Of a DNA stretch of 64,000 bases, positions 50,353 to 59,794 are shown one piece after another; position 1 is the stretch's first letter, and the number at the start of each line of letters is the position of its first letter. The notes below the pieces were generated by a model. It did no database searches. It saw only the letters and a list, made by a program, of their open reading frames with translations, and was not told where the DNA came from. Source of the DNA: Bradyrhizobium arachidis (GTDB lineage: Bacteria; Pseudomonadota; Alphaproteobacteria; Rhizobiales; Xanthobacteraceae); assembly GCF_024758505.1 (NCBI RefSeq), contig NZ_CP077970.1, positions 4,712,001-4,776,000 on the forward strand, given 5' to 3'. Made by a program: the position numbers and the translations under genes.

Positions 50353-50616
50353 ATGTGGGTCCTGATGTACGTCTTCTCCTACTCAATCAGTCCTGCCGCA
50401 ACCAGCGACAAGGCGGATTGGCGGTTGCTCCCGCACGTCGTGTTTCAGGAGTTCTCGAACGAGGAGCGATGCAGGGCTGCGAAATCCGCGCTCGAGGGCA
50501 GCCTGAAGGATGCCGGCGCCAGGCTGAGAAGCGGGCTTGAAGACCTGAAGGCCATCGGCAAGGGCGATCCATCGCACGTCATCATTGCCTATAACGTCGA
50601 ATGCCTGCCGAAATAG
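50353..50616 (+). CDS. Small hypothetical protein
   Basis: 87 residues from ATG 50353, preceded by GGAGG at a spacing of six. MWVLMYVFSYSISPAATSDKADWRLLPHVVFQEFSNEERCRAAKSALEGSLKDAGARL...HVIIAYNVECLPK. The start is hydrophobic and the rest soluble, with two Cys. Function unknown. Confidence 0.75.
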   Translation: MWVLMYVFSYSISPAATSDKADWRLLPHVVFQEFSNEERCRAAKSALEGSLKDAGARLRSGLEDLKAIGKGDPSHVIIAYNVECLPK

Positions 50617-50648
50617 AGGCTGCGCGATCGCCGGGCCGCGCCTCGCCG

Positions 50649-50662
50649 TTGATCTAGATCAA
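50649..50662. promoter_or_regulatory. FixK/FNR box
   Basis: TTGATCTAGATCAA, a perfect palindrome. It lies about 66 nt before the GTG start at 50722, a normal spacing for an activating site near -41. Confidence 0.8.
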
Positions 50663-50721
50663 TGGCCGTCGCGTCTGCGCGGGAGGCAATCTCCCCTTAC
50701 AACGAACCCGTGGGGGCAATC

Positions 50722-50892
50722 GTGATCAGGGGAATCCTCGCAGCCGCGATCGCCGTGACAGTGCTTTACATGGCCGACCAGGAGCTCGCAGACGGACACT
50801 ATACCGGCTACGTCACGAAGGTCGTGACGAAGGTGAAGCAGGCGATCGGCATCCAGGAGAAGAGCGCCGTGCGCGGCGCAGAAAAGACCTAG
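50722..50892 (+). CDS. Small membrane-linked protein under a FixK-type box
   Basis: 56 residues from GTG 50722, which follows GGGGG by five bases. VIRGILAAAIAVTVLYMADQELADGHYTGYVTKVVTKVKQAIGIQEKSAVRGAEKT has one N-terminal hydrophobic helix and a basic amphipathic tail. The perfect FixK/FNR palindrome upstream predicts induction under low oxygen. Its stop overlaps the convergent recG stop. Confidence 0.72.
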   Translation: MIRGILAAAIAVTVLYMADQELADGHYTGYVTKVVTKVKQAIGIQEKSAVRGAEKT

Positions 50893-52997
50893 CCCGCGCC
50901 GATCAGCGGGATCGCCTCATCCCGCTCATACAGATACAGCAGGCATCGCAGCGCTTCGCCGCGCTCGCCCTGCAGCTTGGGATTATCCTTCATGATCCGC
51001 AACGCTTCGTCGCGCGCCTGCGTGATCAACTGGCCGTGCACCTCGGAGCGCGCGATGCGGTAGCCGGGCAGGCCGCTCTGGCGCACGCCGAGCACGTCGC
51101 CTTCGCCGCGCAGCTTGAGGTCTTCCTCCGCAATGCGAAAACCGTCTGTGGTCTCGCGGATCACCTTGAGCCGTGCCTTCGACATCTCGCCGAGTGGTTC
51201 TGAGTAGAGCAGGAGGCAGGTCGAGGCCTCCGAGCCGCGGCCGATGCGGCCGCGCAACTGGTGGAGTTGCGCAAGGCCAAAACGTTCGGCGTTCTCGATC
51301 ACCATGATGGTCGCGGCCGGCACGTCGACGCCGACCTCGACCACTGTGGTCGCGACCAGAAGCCCGATCTCGTGGGCGGCGAACTCTGCCATCACGCGGT
51401 CCTTCTCGGTACCCTTCATCTGGCCGTGGACGAGCCCGACGCGGTCGCCAAAGCGCTTTTGCAGGCTCTCGAAACGTTTTGTCGCGTTGGTGAGATGCTC
51501 GGTGCCCTCGGCCTCGGACTCCTCGACCAGCGGACAGATCCAGTAGACCAGCTTGCCCGACTGCAGGGCGCGGCCGACGCCCTCCATGACCTCCTCGATA
51601 CGGCTCATCGGTACCGCACGTGTGTCGATCGGCTGGCGGCCGGCCGGTTTTTCGCGCAACTCGCTGACGTCCATGTCGCCGAAGTAAGTGAGGACCAGGG
51701 TGCGTGGGATAGGCGTGGCGCTGAGTACCAGCACGTCGACCGCTTCGCCCTTCGAGGTCAGCGCGAGACGTTCGCGCACGCCAAAGCGGTGCTGCTCGTC
51801 GACGACCGCGAGCGCGAGATCTTTGAAGATAACATCGTCCTGGATCAGCGCATGCGTGCCGACGAGGAGGTCAATCTCGCCCTCGGCGAGGCGGGCGAGG
51901 ATGTCGCGGCGCTCCTTGCCCTTCTCGCGGCCGGTGAGGATCGCAACCCGCACGCCGGCGCGCTCGGCGAGCGGGGCGATGGTCTTGATGTGCTGGCGCG
52001 CCAGAATTTCGGTTGGCGCCATCAGCGCGGCCTGCTTGCCGACTTCGGCGACGGCGGCGGCCGCAAGCAACGCCACCACGGTCTTGCCGGAGCCGACGTC
52101 GCCTTGCAGCAGGCGCAGCATGCGCACGGGTTGCTTCAGATCATCGGCGATGGCGGCGGCGGCATTGCGCTGCGACGGCGTCAGGGCGTAGGGCAGGGCG
52201 TCGATGATCTTGTTGCGCAAATGGCCGTCGCCGGCATTGCGCACGCCGGCCGGACGACGCAATTGCGCGCGGATCAGGGCCAGCGCGAGCTGTCCTGCCA
52301 AAAGCTCGTCGAAGGCGAGGCGCGACCAGAACGGCTGGTCGGGCAGGATGTCCGTGAGCTCGGCCGGCTGGTGCACGCGATGCAAGGCTTCTGCGATTGG
52401 CGGGAAGTGGCAGCGGCGCAGCACCTCCGGGCTGATCCATTCCGGCAAAGCGGGCAGCTTTTGCAGCGCCTGCGCGATCGCCCGTCGCAGCGAGCCGAGC
52501 GCGAGCCCTTCGGTGAGCGGATAGACCGGATCGATGCCGGAGAGCTTTGCGATGGCCTCCTCATCCAGCACGCGGTCGGGATGCACGATCTGCGGGATGC
52601 CGTCATACATCTGCAACGTGCCGGAGACGTAGCGCTTCTCGCCCATCGGCAAGAGCTTCTCGACATAGCCGGGCTTTGCGCGGAAGAAGGTCAGCACGAC
52701 GTCGCCGGTATCGTCGCTGGCATAGACGAGATACGGCGCGCGCGAATTGCGCGGCGGGGGCGGGCGGTGGCGGTCGATGGTGACTTCCAGCGTCACCACG
52801 GTGCCGGCAACGGCGTCGCGGATCTTTGGCCGCGCCCGGCGGTCGATGACCTGGCTCGGCAAGTGCAGCAGGAGATCGACCAGCCGTGGCGTCTCATCGC
52901 GGCTCAGCAGATAGCGCAGCAGCTTGTCCTGCTTCGGACCGACGCCGGGCAGGCTGGTCACGGCAGCAAACAGCGGATTGAGCAGGCTGGGGCGCAT
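50889..52997 (-). CDS. recG: ATP-dependent DNA helicase RecG
   Basis: Branch-migration helicase that remodels stalled replication forks and recombination intermediates. 702 residues, typical length. The N-terminal wedge/OB region (RARPKIRDAVAGTVVTLEVTIDRHRP) is followed by the helicase core: Walker A LQGDVGSGKTVVALL, DEQH box VVDEQHRFGVRERL, SATPIPRTL and the motif VI region QLHQLRGRIGRG. It is divergent from sdhE and mfd, which suits a shared DNA-repair neighbourhood. Confidence 0.96.
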   Translation of the reverse strand: MRPSLLNPLFAAVTSLPGVGPKQDKLLRYLLSRDETPRLVDLLLHLPSQVIDRRARPKIRDAVAGTVVTLEVTIDRHRPPPPRNSRAPYLVYASDDTGDVVLTFFRAKPGYVEKLLPMGEKRYVSGTLQMYDGIPQIVHPDRVLDEEAIAKLSGIDPVYPLTEGLALGSLRRAIAQALQKLPALPEWISPEVLRRCHFPPIAEALHRVHQPAELTDILPDQPFWSRLAFDELLAGQLALALIRAQLRRPAGVRNAGDGHLRNKIIDALPYALTPSQRNAAAAIADDLKQPVRMLRLLQGDVGSGKTVVALLAAAAVAEVGKQAALMAPTEILARQHIKTIAPLAERAGVRVAILTGREKGKERRDILARLAEGEIDLLVGTHALIQDDVIFKDLALAVVDEQHRFGVRERLALTSKGEAVDVLVLSATPIPRTLVLTYFGDMDVSELREKPAGRQPIDTRAVPMSRIEEVMEGVGRALQSGKLVYWICPLVEESEAEGTEHLTNATKRFESLQKRFGDRVGLVHGQMKGTEKDRVMAEFAAHEIGLLVATTVVEVGVDVPAATIMVIENAERFGLAQLHQLRGRIGRGSEASTCLLLYSEPLGEMSKARLKVIRETTDGFRIAEEDLKLRGEGDVLGVRQSGLPGYRIARSEVHGQLITQARDEALRIMKDNPKLQGERGEALRCLLYLYERDEAIPLIGAG

Positions 52998-53024
52998 GGC
53001 GGAATCTTGGATCGTTTCTCCTCG

Positions 53025-53055
53025 TCATGCCCGGCTTTATGCCGGGCATCCACGT
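53025..53055. repeat. Short palindromic repeat
   Basis: ATGCCCGGC, TTTAT, GCCGGGCAT hairpin with the flanks TCGTC and CCACG. It resembles the arms of the element at 2178-2273 and lies between the divergent recG and sdhE genes. Confidence 0.75.
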
Positions 53056-53201
53056 CTTTTTTCGTCCCAAGACGGGAGGCACGGCCATGACAAATTGGGG
53101 AGATGGCCCGACGCAACAAAGGGCTGACATCGGTCGTTCGAGTGGCTATATCACCCCCGCCCGGCACGTCCGGGCTTTTGGCGTTGGACGGATTTGCGAA
53201 A

Positions 53202-53492
53202 ATGACGGGAACGACACGATCGAGCGGCGGCCTGGATGACCGCCGCAAGCGGCTTTTGTTCCGCTGCTGGCACCGCGGCACGCGCGAGATGGACCTCATC
53301 CTGGGCCGCTTTGCGGATGCGGAGATCGGCAATTTGTCCGAGGCTGAAATGGCCGAGCTGGAGCGCCTGATCGAGGTACCCGATCCCGATCTCTATGCCG
53401 CGATCACCGGCGACAAGGAGCTCCCGGCGGATGTGCCGGGCGCGCTGTTCGCGCGCATCAAGGCGTTTCCCGCGGCGGGCGACAATTCATGA
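53202..53492 (+). CDS. sdhE: Succinate dehydrogenase assembly factor SdhE-like
   Basis: 96 residues from ATG 53202. DRRKRLLFRCWHRGTREMDLILGRFADAEIGNLSEAEMAELERLIEVPDPDLYAAITGDKELP is the SdhE/YgfY family with the RGxxE motif (RGTRE) needed to attach FAD to SdhA. The stop overlaps the mfd start as ATGA, so the two are translated together. Placement of this gene before mfd is common in alphaproteobacteria. Confidence 0.92.
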   Translation: MTGTTRSSGGLDDRRKRLLFRCWHRGTREMDLILGRFADAEIGNLSEAEMAELERLIEVPDPDLYAAITGDKELPADVPGALFARIKAFPAAGDNS

Positions 53493-56400
53493 AACCGCAA
53501 TCGAAATCGCCGGCCGAGCTGCTTGCACCTGGCCGTGCGCTGACGCTCGCCAATGTCGCTGAAGGCGCGGAGGGGCTCGTCGTCTCCGATCTCGCGCGCG
53601 CCATCGCGGCGCGGCCGAAGAAGCCGGCGGTCAGCCTTGCGGTCGTCTGCCGCGATGGTCCGCGCATGCAGCAATTGGAACGCGCGCTGCAGTTCTTCGC
53701 GCCCGATCTGCCGGTGCTGCTGTTCCCGGCCTGGGACTGCCAGCCCTATGACCGCGTCTCGCCGCATGGCGGTATCCTCGCGCAGCGCCTGACCACGCTG
53801 GCGCGGCTCGCTTCGCTGACCGGCAGCGACAAGCCGCTGATCGTGCTGACCACCGTCAACGCCATGGTGCAGCGCGTGCCCTCGCGCGATCTGGTGGCGG
53901 CACAGGCGTTGTCGCTTGCGCCCGGCAATGTGGTGCCGATGGATACCATCGTCGCCTGGCTGGAGCATAACGGCTACAACCGCTCCTCCACGGTGCGCGA
54001 GCCCGGCGAATATGCCGTGCGCGGCGGCATCCTCGATCTCTTTCCGGCCGGCCTCGACCAGCCCGTGCGCTTCGACTTCTTCGGCGACAGCCTGGAGTCG
54101 ATCCGCTCGTTCGACGCGGAGACGCAGCGCACGCTCCTGGACATGCGCTCGCTCGATCTGGTGCCGATCTCGGAATTCCAGCTCGTTACCGACACCATCC
54201 GTCGCTTCCGCATGGGCTATGTCGCCGAGTTCGGCGCGCCCGAGCGCGACGATGCGCTGTATGAAGCCGTCAGCGAAGGCCGCCGCCATCCCGGCATGGA
54301 GCACTGGCTGCCGCTGTTCCAGGAGCGGATGGACACGCTGTTCGACTATCTCCAGGGCGCGCCGATCGCGATCGAGCCGCAGGCCGAGGACGCCGTTCGC
54401 GAGCGCTTCAAGCAGATTCTCGACTACTACCAGGCGCGGCGCGACGCGCTGGAGCATCCGGCCGGCGGCGCCATCTACAAGCCGCTGCCGCCCGACCGGC
54501 TCTATCTGACCGAAGAGGAGTGGGGCAAGCGCATCGCCGACATGGCGCTGGCGCGGCTCACGCAATTCTCGGTGCCGGCTGATGGCGTCTCGATCGTCGA
54601 TGCCGGCGCGCGCAAGGGGCGGGACTTTGCGCCTGAGCGCAACGACACCACCGTCAACGTCTTCGAAGCCGTGGTGTCGCATGTGCAGGCGCTGCACGCC
54701 GAGCGCAAGAAGGTGGTCGTGGCGCTGTGGACCGAGGGCTCGCGCGACCGCATGGCCTCGATGCTGCGTGACCACAAGCTGACGCACACGACCAGCGTCA
54801 ATACCTGGCGGACGGTGCAGGCGACGCCCCGCAACGAGACCATGCTCGCCGTGCTCGGCTTAGAGGCCGGTTTTGAGACCGACGCCATCGCTGTTATCAG
54901 CGAGCAGGACATTTTGGGCGACCGCCTGGTGCGGCCGCGCAAGGCGAGCCGCAAGCTCGATAATTTTATCTCGGAGGTGACGAGCCTTGCCGCCGGCGAT
55001 ATCGTGGTCCACGTCGATCACGGCATCGGCCGCTTTATTGGCTTGCAGACGCTCGACGTCGCCGGCGCACCGCATGACTGTCTCGAACTGCATTATGCCG
55101 CCGAGACAAAGCTGTTCCTGCCGGTTGAGAACATCGAGCTGCTGTCGCGTTACGGATCCGACCAGACCACGGTCGAGCTCGATCGCCTCGGCGGCTCCGG
55201 CTGGCAGACGCGCAAGGCAAAACTGAAGAATCGCATCCGCGAGATCGCGGGCGAGCTGATCAAGATCGCCGCCGAGCGGATGCTGCATGAGGCGCCGAAA
55301 CTGCCCGTGCAGCCCGGGCACTATGACGAGTTCTGCGCCCGCTTCCCTTATGACGAGACCGAGGACCAGCTCGGCGCGATCGAGTCCACGCTGAAGGACC
55401 TGGAGCGCGGCCGCCCGATGGACCGGCTGATCTGCGGCGACGTCGGCTTTGGCAAGACGGAGGTGGCGCTGCGCGCGGCGTTTGCGGTGGCGCTCGAGGG
55501 CAAGCAGGTGGCGGTCGTGGTGCCGACGACACTGCTGGCGCGCCAGCATTACCGGACCTTCACTGAACGCTTCCGCGGCTTCCCGGTGAACGTCGCGCAG
55601 GCCTCGCGCCTGGTCCCGACCAAGGAGCTGAACCAGGTCAAGAAGGGGCTGACCGACGGCTCCGTCGACATCGTCGTCGGCACCCATGCGCTGCTCGGCA
55701 AGGCGATCAAGTTCCGTGACCTCGGCCTGCTCATCGTCGACGAGGAGCAGCATTTTGGCGTCAGCCACAAGGAGCGGCTGAAGGCACTCCGCTCCGAGGT
55801 GCATGTGTTGACACTCTCGGCGACGCCGATCCCGCGCACGCTGCAACTGGCTCTGACCGGCGTCCGCGAACTCTCGATCATCGCCTCGCCCCCGGTGGAT
55901 CGTCTTGCGGTCCGCACCTTCGTCGCCCCCCACGATCCCCTGATGATCCGCGAGGCGCTGCTGCGCGAGCGCTATCGCGGTGGTCAGGCGTTCTACGTCG
56001 TGCCGCGCATCGACGATCTCGCAGAGGTCAAGGACTTCCTCGACAAGAACGTGCCGGAGATGAAGGTCGCCGTCGCGCACGGGCAGATGCCGCCCGCCGT
56101 GATCGAGGACATCATGACGGCGTTCTACGACGGCAAGTTCGACATTTTGCTGTCGACCACGATCGTGGAATCCGGCCTCGATATTCCCAATGCCAACACG
56201 CTGATCGTGCATCGCGCCGACATGTTCGGCCTTGCCCAGCTCTACCAGCTCCGCGGTCGAGTCGGTCGCTCCAAGCTGCGCGCCTATGCGCTGTTCACGC
56301 TGCCGGCGCAGCAGAAGATCACGGCGCAGGCCGAACGTCGCCTTACCGTGCTGCAATCGCTGGAGACGCTGGGTGCGGGTTTTCAGCTCGCCTCGCACGA

Positions 56401-57007
56401 CCTCGATATCCGCGGTGCCGGCAATCTGCTCGGCGAGGAGCAGTCAGGCCACATCAAGGAGGTCGGCTTCGAGCTCTATCAGTCGATGCTGGAGGAGGCG
56501 ATCGTCAACCTCAAGGCCGGCGTGTCCGAGCCCGCGGCCGACCGCTGGTCGCCGCAGATCACCATCGGCATGCCCGTGCTGATCCCGGAAGACTACGTCG
56601 GCGATCTCTCGGTGCGGCTGTCGCTGTACCGGCGGCTGGCCGATCTCGACACCGAGGAGGCGATCGAGAATTTTGGCGCCGAGATGCGCGACCGTTTTGG
56701 CGTCTTGCCCGACGAGGTGCGCTATCTCTTCAAGGTCGCCGCGATCAAGGCGTTCTGCCGCAGCGCCAATGTCGAGAAGGTCGATGCCGGCCCGAAGGGC
56801 GCGGTCATCAGCTTCCGCGACAACTCGTTTGCCTATCCCGATCGGCTCGTGACCTTCATCCGCAGCCACGGCCAGGCCGCAAAAGTGCGGCCGGACATGA
56901 AAGTGGTGTTCTTCCAGGATTGGGAGACGCCGGAGGAGCGGCTTGCCGGCACGACCGAGATCCTGCGGCAGCTCGCGGGTCTCGCCACGAGCAAGAAGGC
57001 CGCGTGA
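53489..57007 (+). CDS. mfd: Transcription-repair coupling factor
   Basis: Removes RNA polymerase stalled at DNA lesions and recruits UvrA. 1172 residues, full length. An N-terminal UvrB-homology region (LLFPAWDCQPYDRVSPHGGILAQRL), an RNA polymerase interaction (CarD-like) domain (GDIVVHVDHGIGRFIGLQTLDVAG), and a RecG-like translocase (CGDVGFGKTEVALRAAF, DEEQHFGVSHKERLK, SATPIPRTL, LYQLRGRVGRS) are all recognisable, followed by the C-terminal regulatory TRCF domain. It overlaps sdhE by four bases. Confidence 0.97.
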   Translation: MKPQSKSPAELLAPGRALTLANVAEGAEGLVVSDLARAIAARPKKPAVSLAVVCRDGPRMQQLERALQFFAPDLPVLLFPAWDCQPYDRVSPHGGILAQRLTTLARLASLTGSDKPLIVLTTVNAMVQRVPSRDLVAAQALSLAPGNVVPMDTIVAWLEHNGYNRSSTVREPGEYAVRGGILDLFPAGLDQPVRFDFFGDSLESIRSFDAETQRTLLDMRSLDLVPISEFQLVTDTIRRFRMGYVAEFGAPERDDALYEAVSEGRRHPGMEHWLPLFQERMDTLFDYLQGAPIAIEPQAEDAVRERFKQILDYYQARRDALEHPAGGAIYKPLPPDRLYLTEEEWGKRIADMALARLTQFSVPADGVSIVDAGARKGRDFAPERNDTTVNVFEAVVSHVQALHAERKKVVVALWTEGSRDRMASMLRDHKLTHTTSVNTWRTVQATPRNETMLAVLGLEAGFETDAIAVISEQDILGDRLVRPRKASRKLDNFISEVTSLAAGDIVVHVDHGIGRFIGLQTLDVAGAPHDCLELHYAAETKLFLPVENIELLSRYGSDQTTVELDRLGGSGWQTRKAKLKNRIREIAGELIKIAAERMLHEAPKLPVQPGHYDEFCARFPYDETEDQLGAIESTLKDLERGRPMDRLICGDVGFGKTEVALRAAFAVALEGKQVAVVVPTTLLARQHYRTFTERFRGFPVNVAQASRLVPTKELNQVKKGLTDGSVDIVVGTHALLGKAIKFRDLGLLIVDEEQHFGVSHKERLKALRSEVHVLTLSATPIPRTLQLALTGVRELSIIASPPVDRLAVRTFVAPHDPLMIREALLRERYRGGQAFYVVPRIDDLAEVKDFLDKNVPEMKVAVAHGQMPPAVIEDIMTAFYDGKFDILLSTTIVESGLDIPNANTLIVHRADMFGLAQLYQLRGRVGRSKLRAYALFTLPAQQKITAQAERRLTVLQSLETLGAGFQLASHDLDIRGAGNLLGEEQSGHIKEVGFELYQSMLEEAIVNLKAGVSEPAADRWSPQITIGMPVLIPEDYVGDLSVRLSLYRRLADLDTEEAIENFGAEMRDRFGVLPDEVRYLFKVAAIKAFCRSANVEKVDAGPKGAVISFRDNSFAYPDRLVTFIRSHGQAAKVRPDMKVVFFQDWETPEERLAGTTEILRQLAGLATSKKAA

Positions 57008-57348
57008 TTCCGACCAGGGGTGCACTCATGAGGCCGATGAGCCTAGGCAGAGTTGGCACGTCCGTTTTTCTCTTGAAAGCGGTCGTTGGTGAGGCACGAG
57101 GGCATATCGGCAAGGGCCAACAGTCCACGCTCTGAAGAGGAGCGCATCTCCTTTCCATCATCTACCCAGCTCAAGCGAAAAGATCAGGAACGCAATCGTA
57201 TTGGTTGATCGCCGGCCGTCGCCATCTACCGATGCTACGCTTGAGTTTCAAAGAACCATGAAGCTGGACGATCACATTGGGCGGATTTTAGCCAAACCCC
57301 GGAAGCTTCTACGCAGATCTCATTGCAAGGACTGGGACAGCATTCACG
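57008..57348. other. Gap after mfd
   Basis: No supported gene. A 35-codon frame at 57028 (MRPMSLGRVGTSVFLLKAVV) has a possible GGGGTG binding site but no other support. The stretch probably carries the promoter of the next small gene. Confidence 0.4.
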
Positions 57349-57873
57349 TTGGTCCATGTTCGAGGGATGGGCCAGCAACCGTGCTGGAGGTTTTCCAAGA
57401 GCGACCCCAAGGCGAGTTGTCATTTTGTCGGCAATGCTATCGACGGAAAAAACGTTGCCATCGAACTAAAAGTGCGGCCGTCAGGAAGCTTGGGCATCTA
57501 CTCAGGCGAACTGCGCGTCTCTCGCGATAAGGTCGGGCATGAGGAGTTTGGCTGGGTTCAATTGGATAGGGTTGTCGTGAACCTCGCACCGGAGATTGCT
57601 CCGCACGTGCTAGAAGCGGCGGCGAATGGCATGAGAGCCGCGCTCAGTGGATCGGCGTGGCAACTAACCCGGACAGGCGCCGATGGGATACGGAAGCATT
57701 TCGAGGCAAATGCTGAGACATTCGGAGCGGCTCGCGAGGTTACCGTGCTCGATAGCGCAACGGCCGTGTTTAGAGCGACGCAGGTCGTCAGCCCGTCAAG
57801 CTGGATGGACAGCCTAACCTACCTATTTCGAGTTCAGGACGCGCCTCTTCCGGTCGAATTTGTCAGAGAGTGA
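57349..57873 (+). CDS. Hypothetical protein
   Basis: 174 residues if read from TTG 57349; an ATG at 57367 is equally plausible. The middle reads SCHFVGNAIDGKNVAIELKVRPSGSLGIYSGELRVSRDKVGHEEFGWVQLDRVVVNLAPEIAPHVLEAAANGMRAAL, with good protein-like composition and no signal or membrane helix. It ends where the next gene begins (TGATG overlap), so both are translated from one message. Not recognised. Confidence 0.55.
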   Translation: MVHVRGMGQQPCWRFSKSDPKASCHFVGNAIDGKNVAIELKVRPSGSLGIYSGELRVSRDKVGHEEFGWVQLDRVVVNLAPEIAPHVLEAAANGMRAALSGSAWQLTRTGADGIRKHFEANAETFGAAREVTVLDSATAVFRATQVVSPSSWMDSLTYLFRVQDAPLPVEFVRE

Positions 57874-58241
57874 TGGGCGAAACCCCAAAACCGCAAATTT
57901 GGGTCAAAACGCGAAAGCCTCAACGCGAGCAAATTCCGTCCGCTAAGCCCATTGAATGGACCTCAAAGGAGGCTTCAATGATCCTCCCCGTTGAAGAGAT
58001 GCCCCAGATCACGAACAGGGCATCGCGGAGGGGCTGCCTCCCGTTGGCCATGATTTCGAGCGTATATTCGCCAAATCTGAGCGATGGCAGGGCAGTTGCA
58101 GTGACGGCTCAGTCCCACAAGACCGCAGAAGAGGAGTACGAGGAGCAGGTTCGCATCCTTGTCCGTATCGTTTCATCCTGCACTTTGGGGCTTTTCGCTT
58201 TCGCTGCGGGCTTGCTGATTGGGACCTTTCTGTTCTCGTGA
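57873..58241 (+). CDS. Hypothetical protein with C-terminal membrane helix
   Basis: 122 residues from ATG 57873, overlapping the previous stop. The first 85 residues are soluble and low in known motifs. The end, EEEYEEQVRILVRIVSSCTLGLFAFAAGLLIGTFLFS, is an acidic stretch followed by one tail-anchor-type membrane helix. Probably a membrane-associated partner of the protein at 57349. Confidence 0.6.
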   Translation: MGETPKPQIWVKTRKPQREQIPSAKPIEWTSKEASMILPVEEMPQITNRASRRGCLPLAMISSVYSPNLSDGRAVAVTAQSHKTAEEEYEEQVRILVRIVSSCTLGLFAFAAGLLIGTFLFS

Positions 58242-58479
58242 TCGAAGATGAATGGCCGGCCCTCCGGGCAGGTTCTATTTGATTTGGGCTTCACGAAAGT
58301 TACAAGTTTCGCTTTGCCATGGATTTCGCATACGCCGTTGGACGACAACGGCTTGATCCATGTCGTTAAGCGTCAGCTGGAACATGCCTCCTTCGGAGGG
58401 GGCGACAAGAGCAAAAGTCCCAGCCCGCAATGGCAAGACCGGTCCGCTTCCGAAAGCAGACATCAAACGTCTATAAGAC

Positions 58480-59709
58480 CTACGACGCCGCGCGCGGAGC
58501 GTCGGCGTAGATGCGGGACAGCAGCGTCTTCGCGGTGTCCGACGGCGACAGCGAATCCACGCTGACCACGGGCTCGCTGCGCGGCTCGCGCTTGCCGTTG
58601 GAGGTGTGCCGCATCACCGCGGACAGGCGGCGCGCGATCATATGGGCGGTGCGGAAATCGGTTTCCGCAAATACCACGATCACCGAGCCGTCCTTTTGGG
58701 CGGCGCCAAAATCCATCTGGCGCATCAGGCGGCTGAGGATGCGCGCAGCGTCGAGCTGGGCGCGGGGATTGCGCGGGTCGAAGGCGAAACGCGCCACTGA
58801 AAGCCCGCCGCCGCGTGACAAGGTCTGCTCCACGGCCTTGGCGAAGTCGCGGCCAAACGCTTCCGGCGTCAGCAGGCCGCTGCGCGGATCGAGCCAGCCG
58901 CCGGCGTCGATCGAGCGCAGCGTGCGGCTCAGTTGCGCCTCGAAGGCATGCTGGCGGATCAGCGGCAGCGCGGCGGCGGCGATCTTGGCGGGCTCGCCGG
59001 CGATCAGCTCGAGATTTGGAAGATCGTGCTGGATCGAGAGCTGCTGCGCCGTGACGACCACGGGCAAATTGCGGAAGCGGGTGTCCTCGGCGAGCACCGT
59101 GATAAATGCGTCGGCCACCCGCGCGGAAAACCCTTCCGCAAGCACGACGCCGTCGATGTCGCGGGTGTTGAGATGTTTCGCGGCAGCCTCGATCGAGAGC
59201 GCACCGACCACGCCGGTGCGCTCGCCGAGCGCGACGGAGAGCGCTGGGTAAGCGGAGCCGCGGCCAATCAGCAGCACGGTCGCATCGCGCGCCGGATCGG
59301 TGTCGGGGAGCGAGATCGGCGTCGTCACCTCCGGCAGCCGGCGCAGCACGGTCGCATGCAGCGTGCGTACACGCATGGCGGCGCGCAGCCGTGCGACCAG
59401 GCGGTCGGAATTGGCGCCGCGCAAGGAGAACGGCAGCGCGTTGTGCGGAAGCGAGCCTTGCGCATCCACCGCGACGAAGGGAAGGTAGAGCTGCTGGTCG
59501 GCGATCGCCCTGGCGACACCGGCAAGATGCGCCTCGTGTCCGCCCGAGAGCGAGGCGAGGACGGCGGCAGGTTGCACCTGCGCCACAGCACTTGCGGCGT
59601 TTGCCCAATCGCTGTCGATGACGGGGAAGAGTCGGGCCTCGTCCAGCCCCGAGATATAGGTTGGCCGAGGGGTATTCGAGACGAAGAGGATCGGGCCCGC
59701 CTGGGACAT
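58480..59709 (-). CDS. Receiver-like plus degenerate GGDEF-like protein
   Basis: 409 residues. The first 270 residues form two alpha/beta units (GPILFVSNTPRPTYISGLDEARLFPVIDSDWAN...; DATVLLIGRGSAYPALSVALGE) that resemble receiver domains without clear phosphorylation sites. The last 120 residues have a GGDEF-domain frame: DAGGWLDPRSGLLTPEAFGRDFAKAV, then DGSVIVVFAETDFRTAHMIARRLSAVMR, where the catalytic GGDEF is replaced by AETDF. It cannot be a normal diguanylate cyclase and may sense or bind another partner. Conserved in length with the genus. Confidence 0.72.
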   Translation of the reverse strand: MSQAGPILFVSNTPRPTYISGLDEARLFPVIDSDWANAASAVAQVQPAAVLASLSGGHEAHLAGVARAIADQQLYLPFVAVDAQGSLPHNALPFSLRGANSDRLVARLRAAMRVRTLHATVLRRLPEVTTPISLPDTDPARDATVLLIGRGSAYPALSVALGERTGVVGALSIEAAAKHLNTRDIDGVVLAEGFSARVADAFITVLAEDTRFRNLPVVVTAQQLSIQHDLPNLELIAGEPAKIAAAALPLIRQHAFEAQLSRTLRSIDAGGWLDPRSGLLTPEAFGRDFAKAVEQTLSRGGGLSVARFAFDPRNPRAQLDAARILSRLMRQMDFGAAQKDGSVIVVFAETDFRTAHMIARRLSAVMRHTSNGKREPRSEPVVSVDSLSPSDTAKTLLSRIYADAPRAAS

Positions 59710-59794
59710 CGCAAACTCGGATGACGCAATTAAACGAGCGGGAATCTAGTTCGGCCGCCTTAATGCCCGGTCAACGGGATGGACAAAAGTGCGC

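Noticed and set aside
51261..53090. A 609-codon open frame on the plus strand
   Set aside because: Antisense to recG, which is complete and has all helicase motifs.
58275..58463. A 62-codon minus-strand frame starting MSAFGSGPVLPLRAGTFALV
   Set aside because: Plausible composition but no ribosome binding site, and a competing plus-strand frame is open across it. Left out for lack of support.
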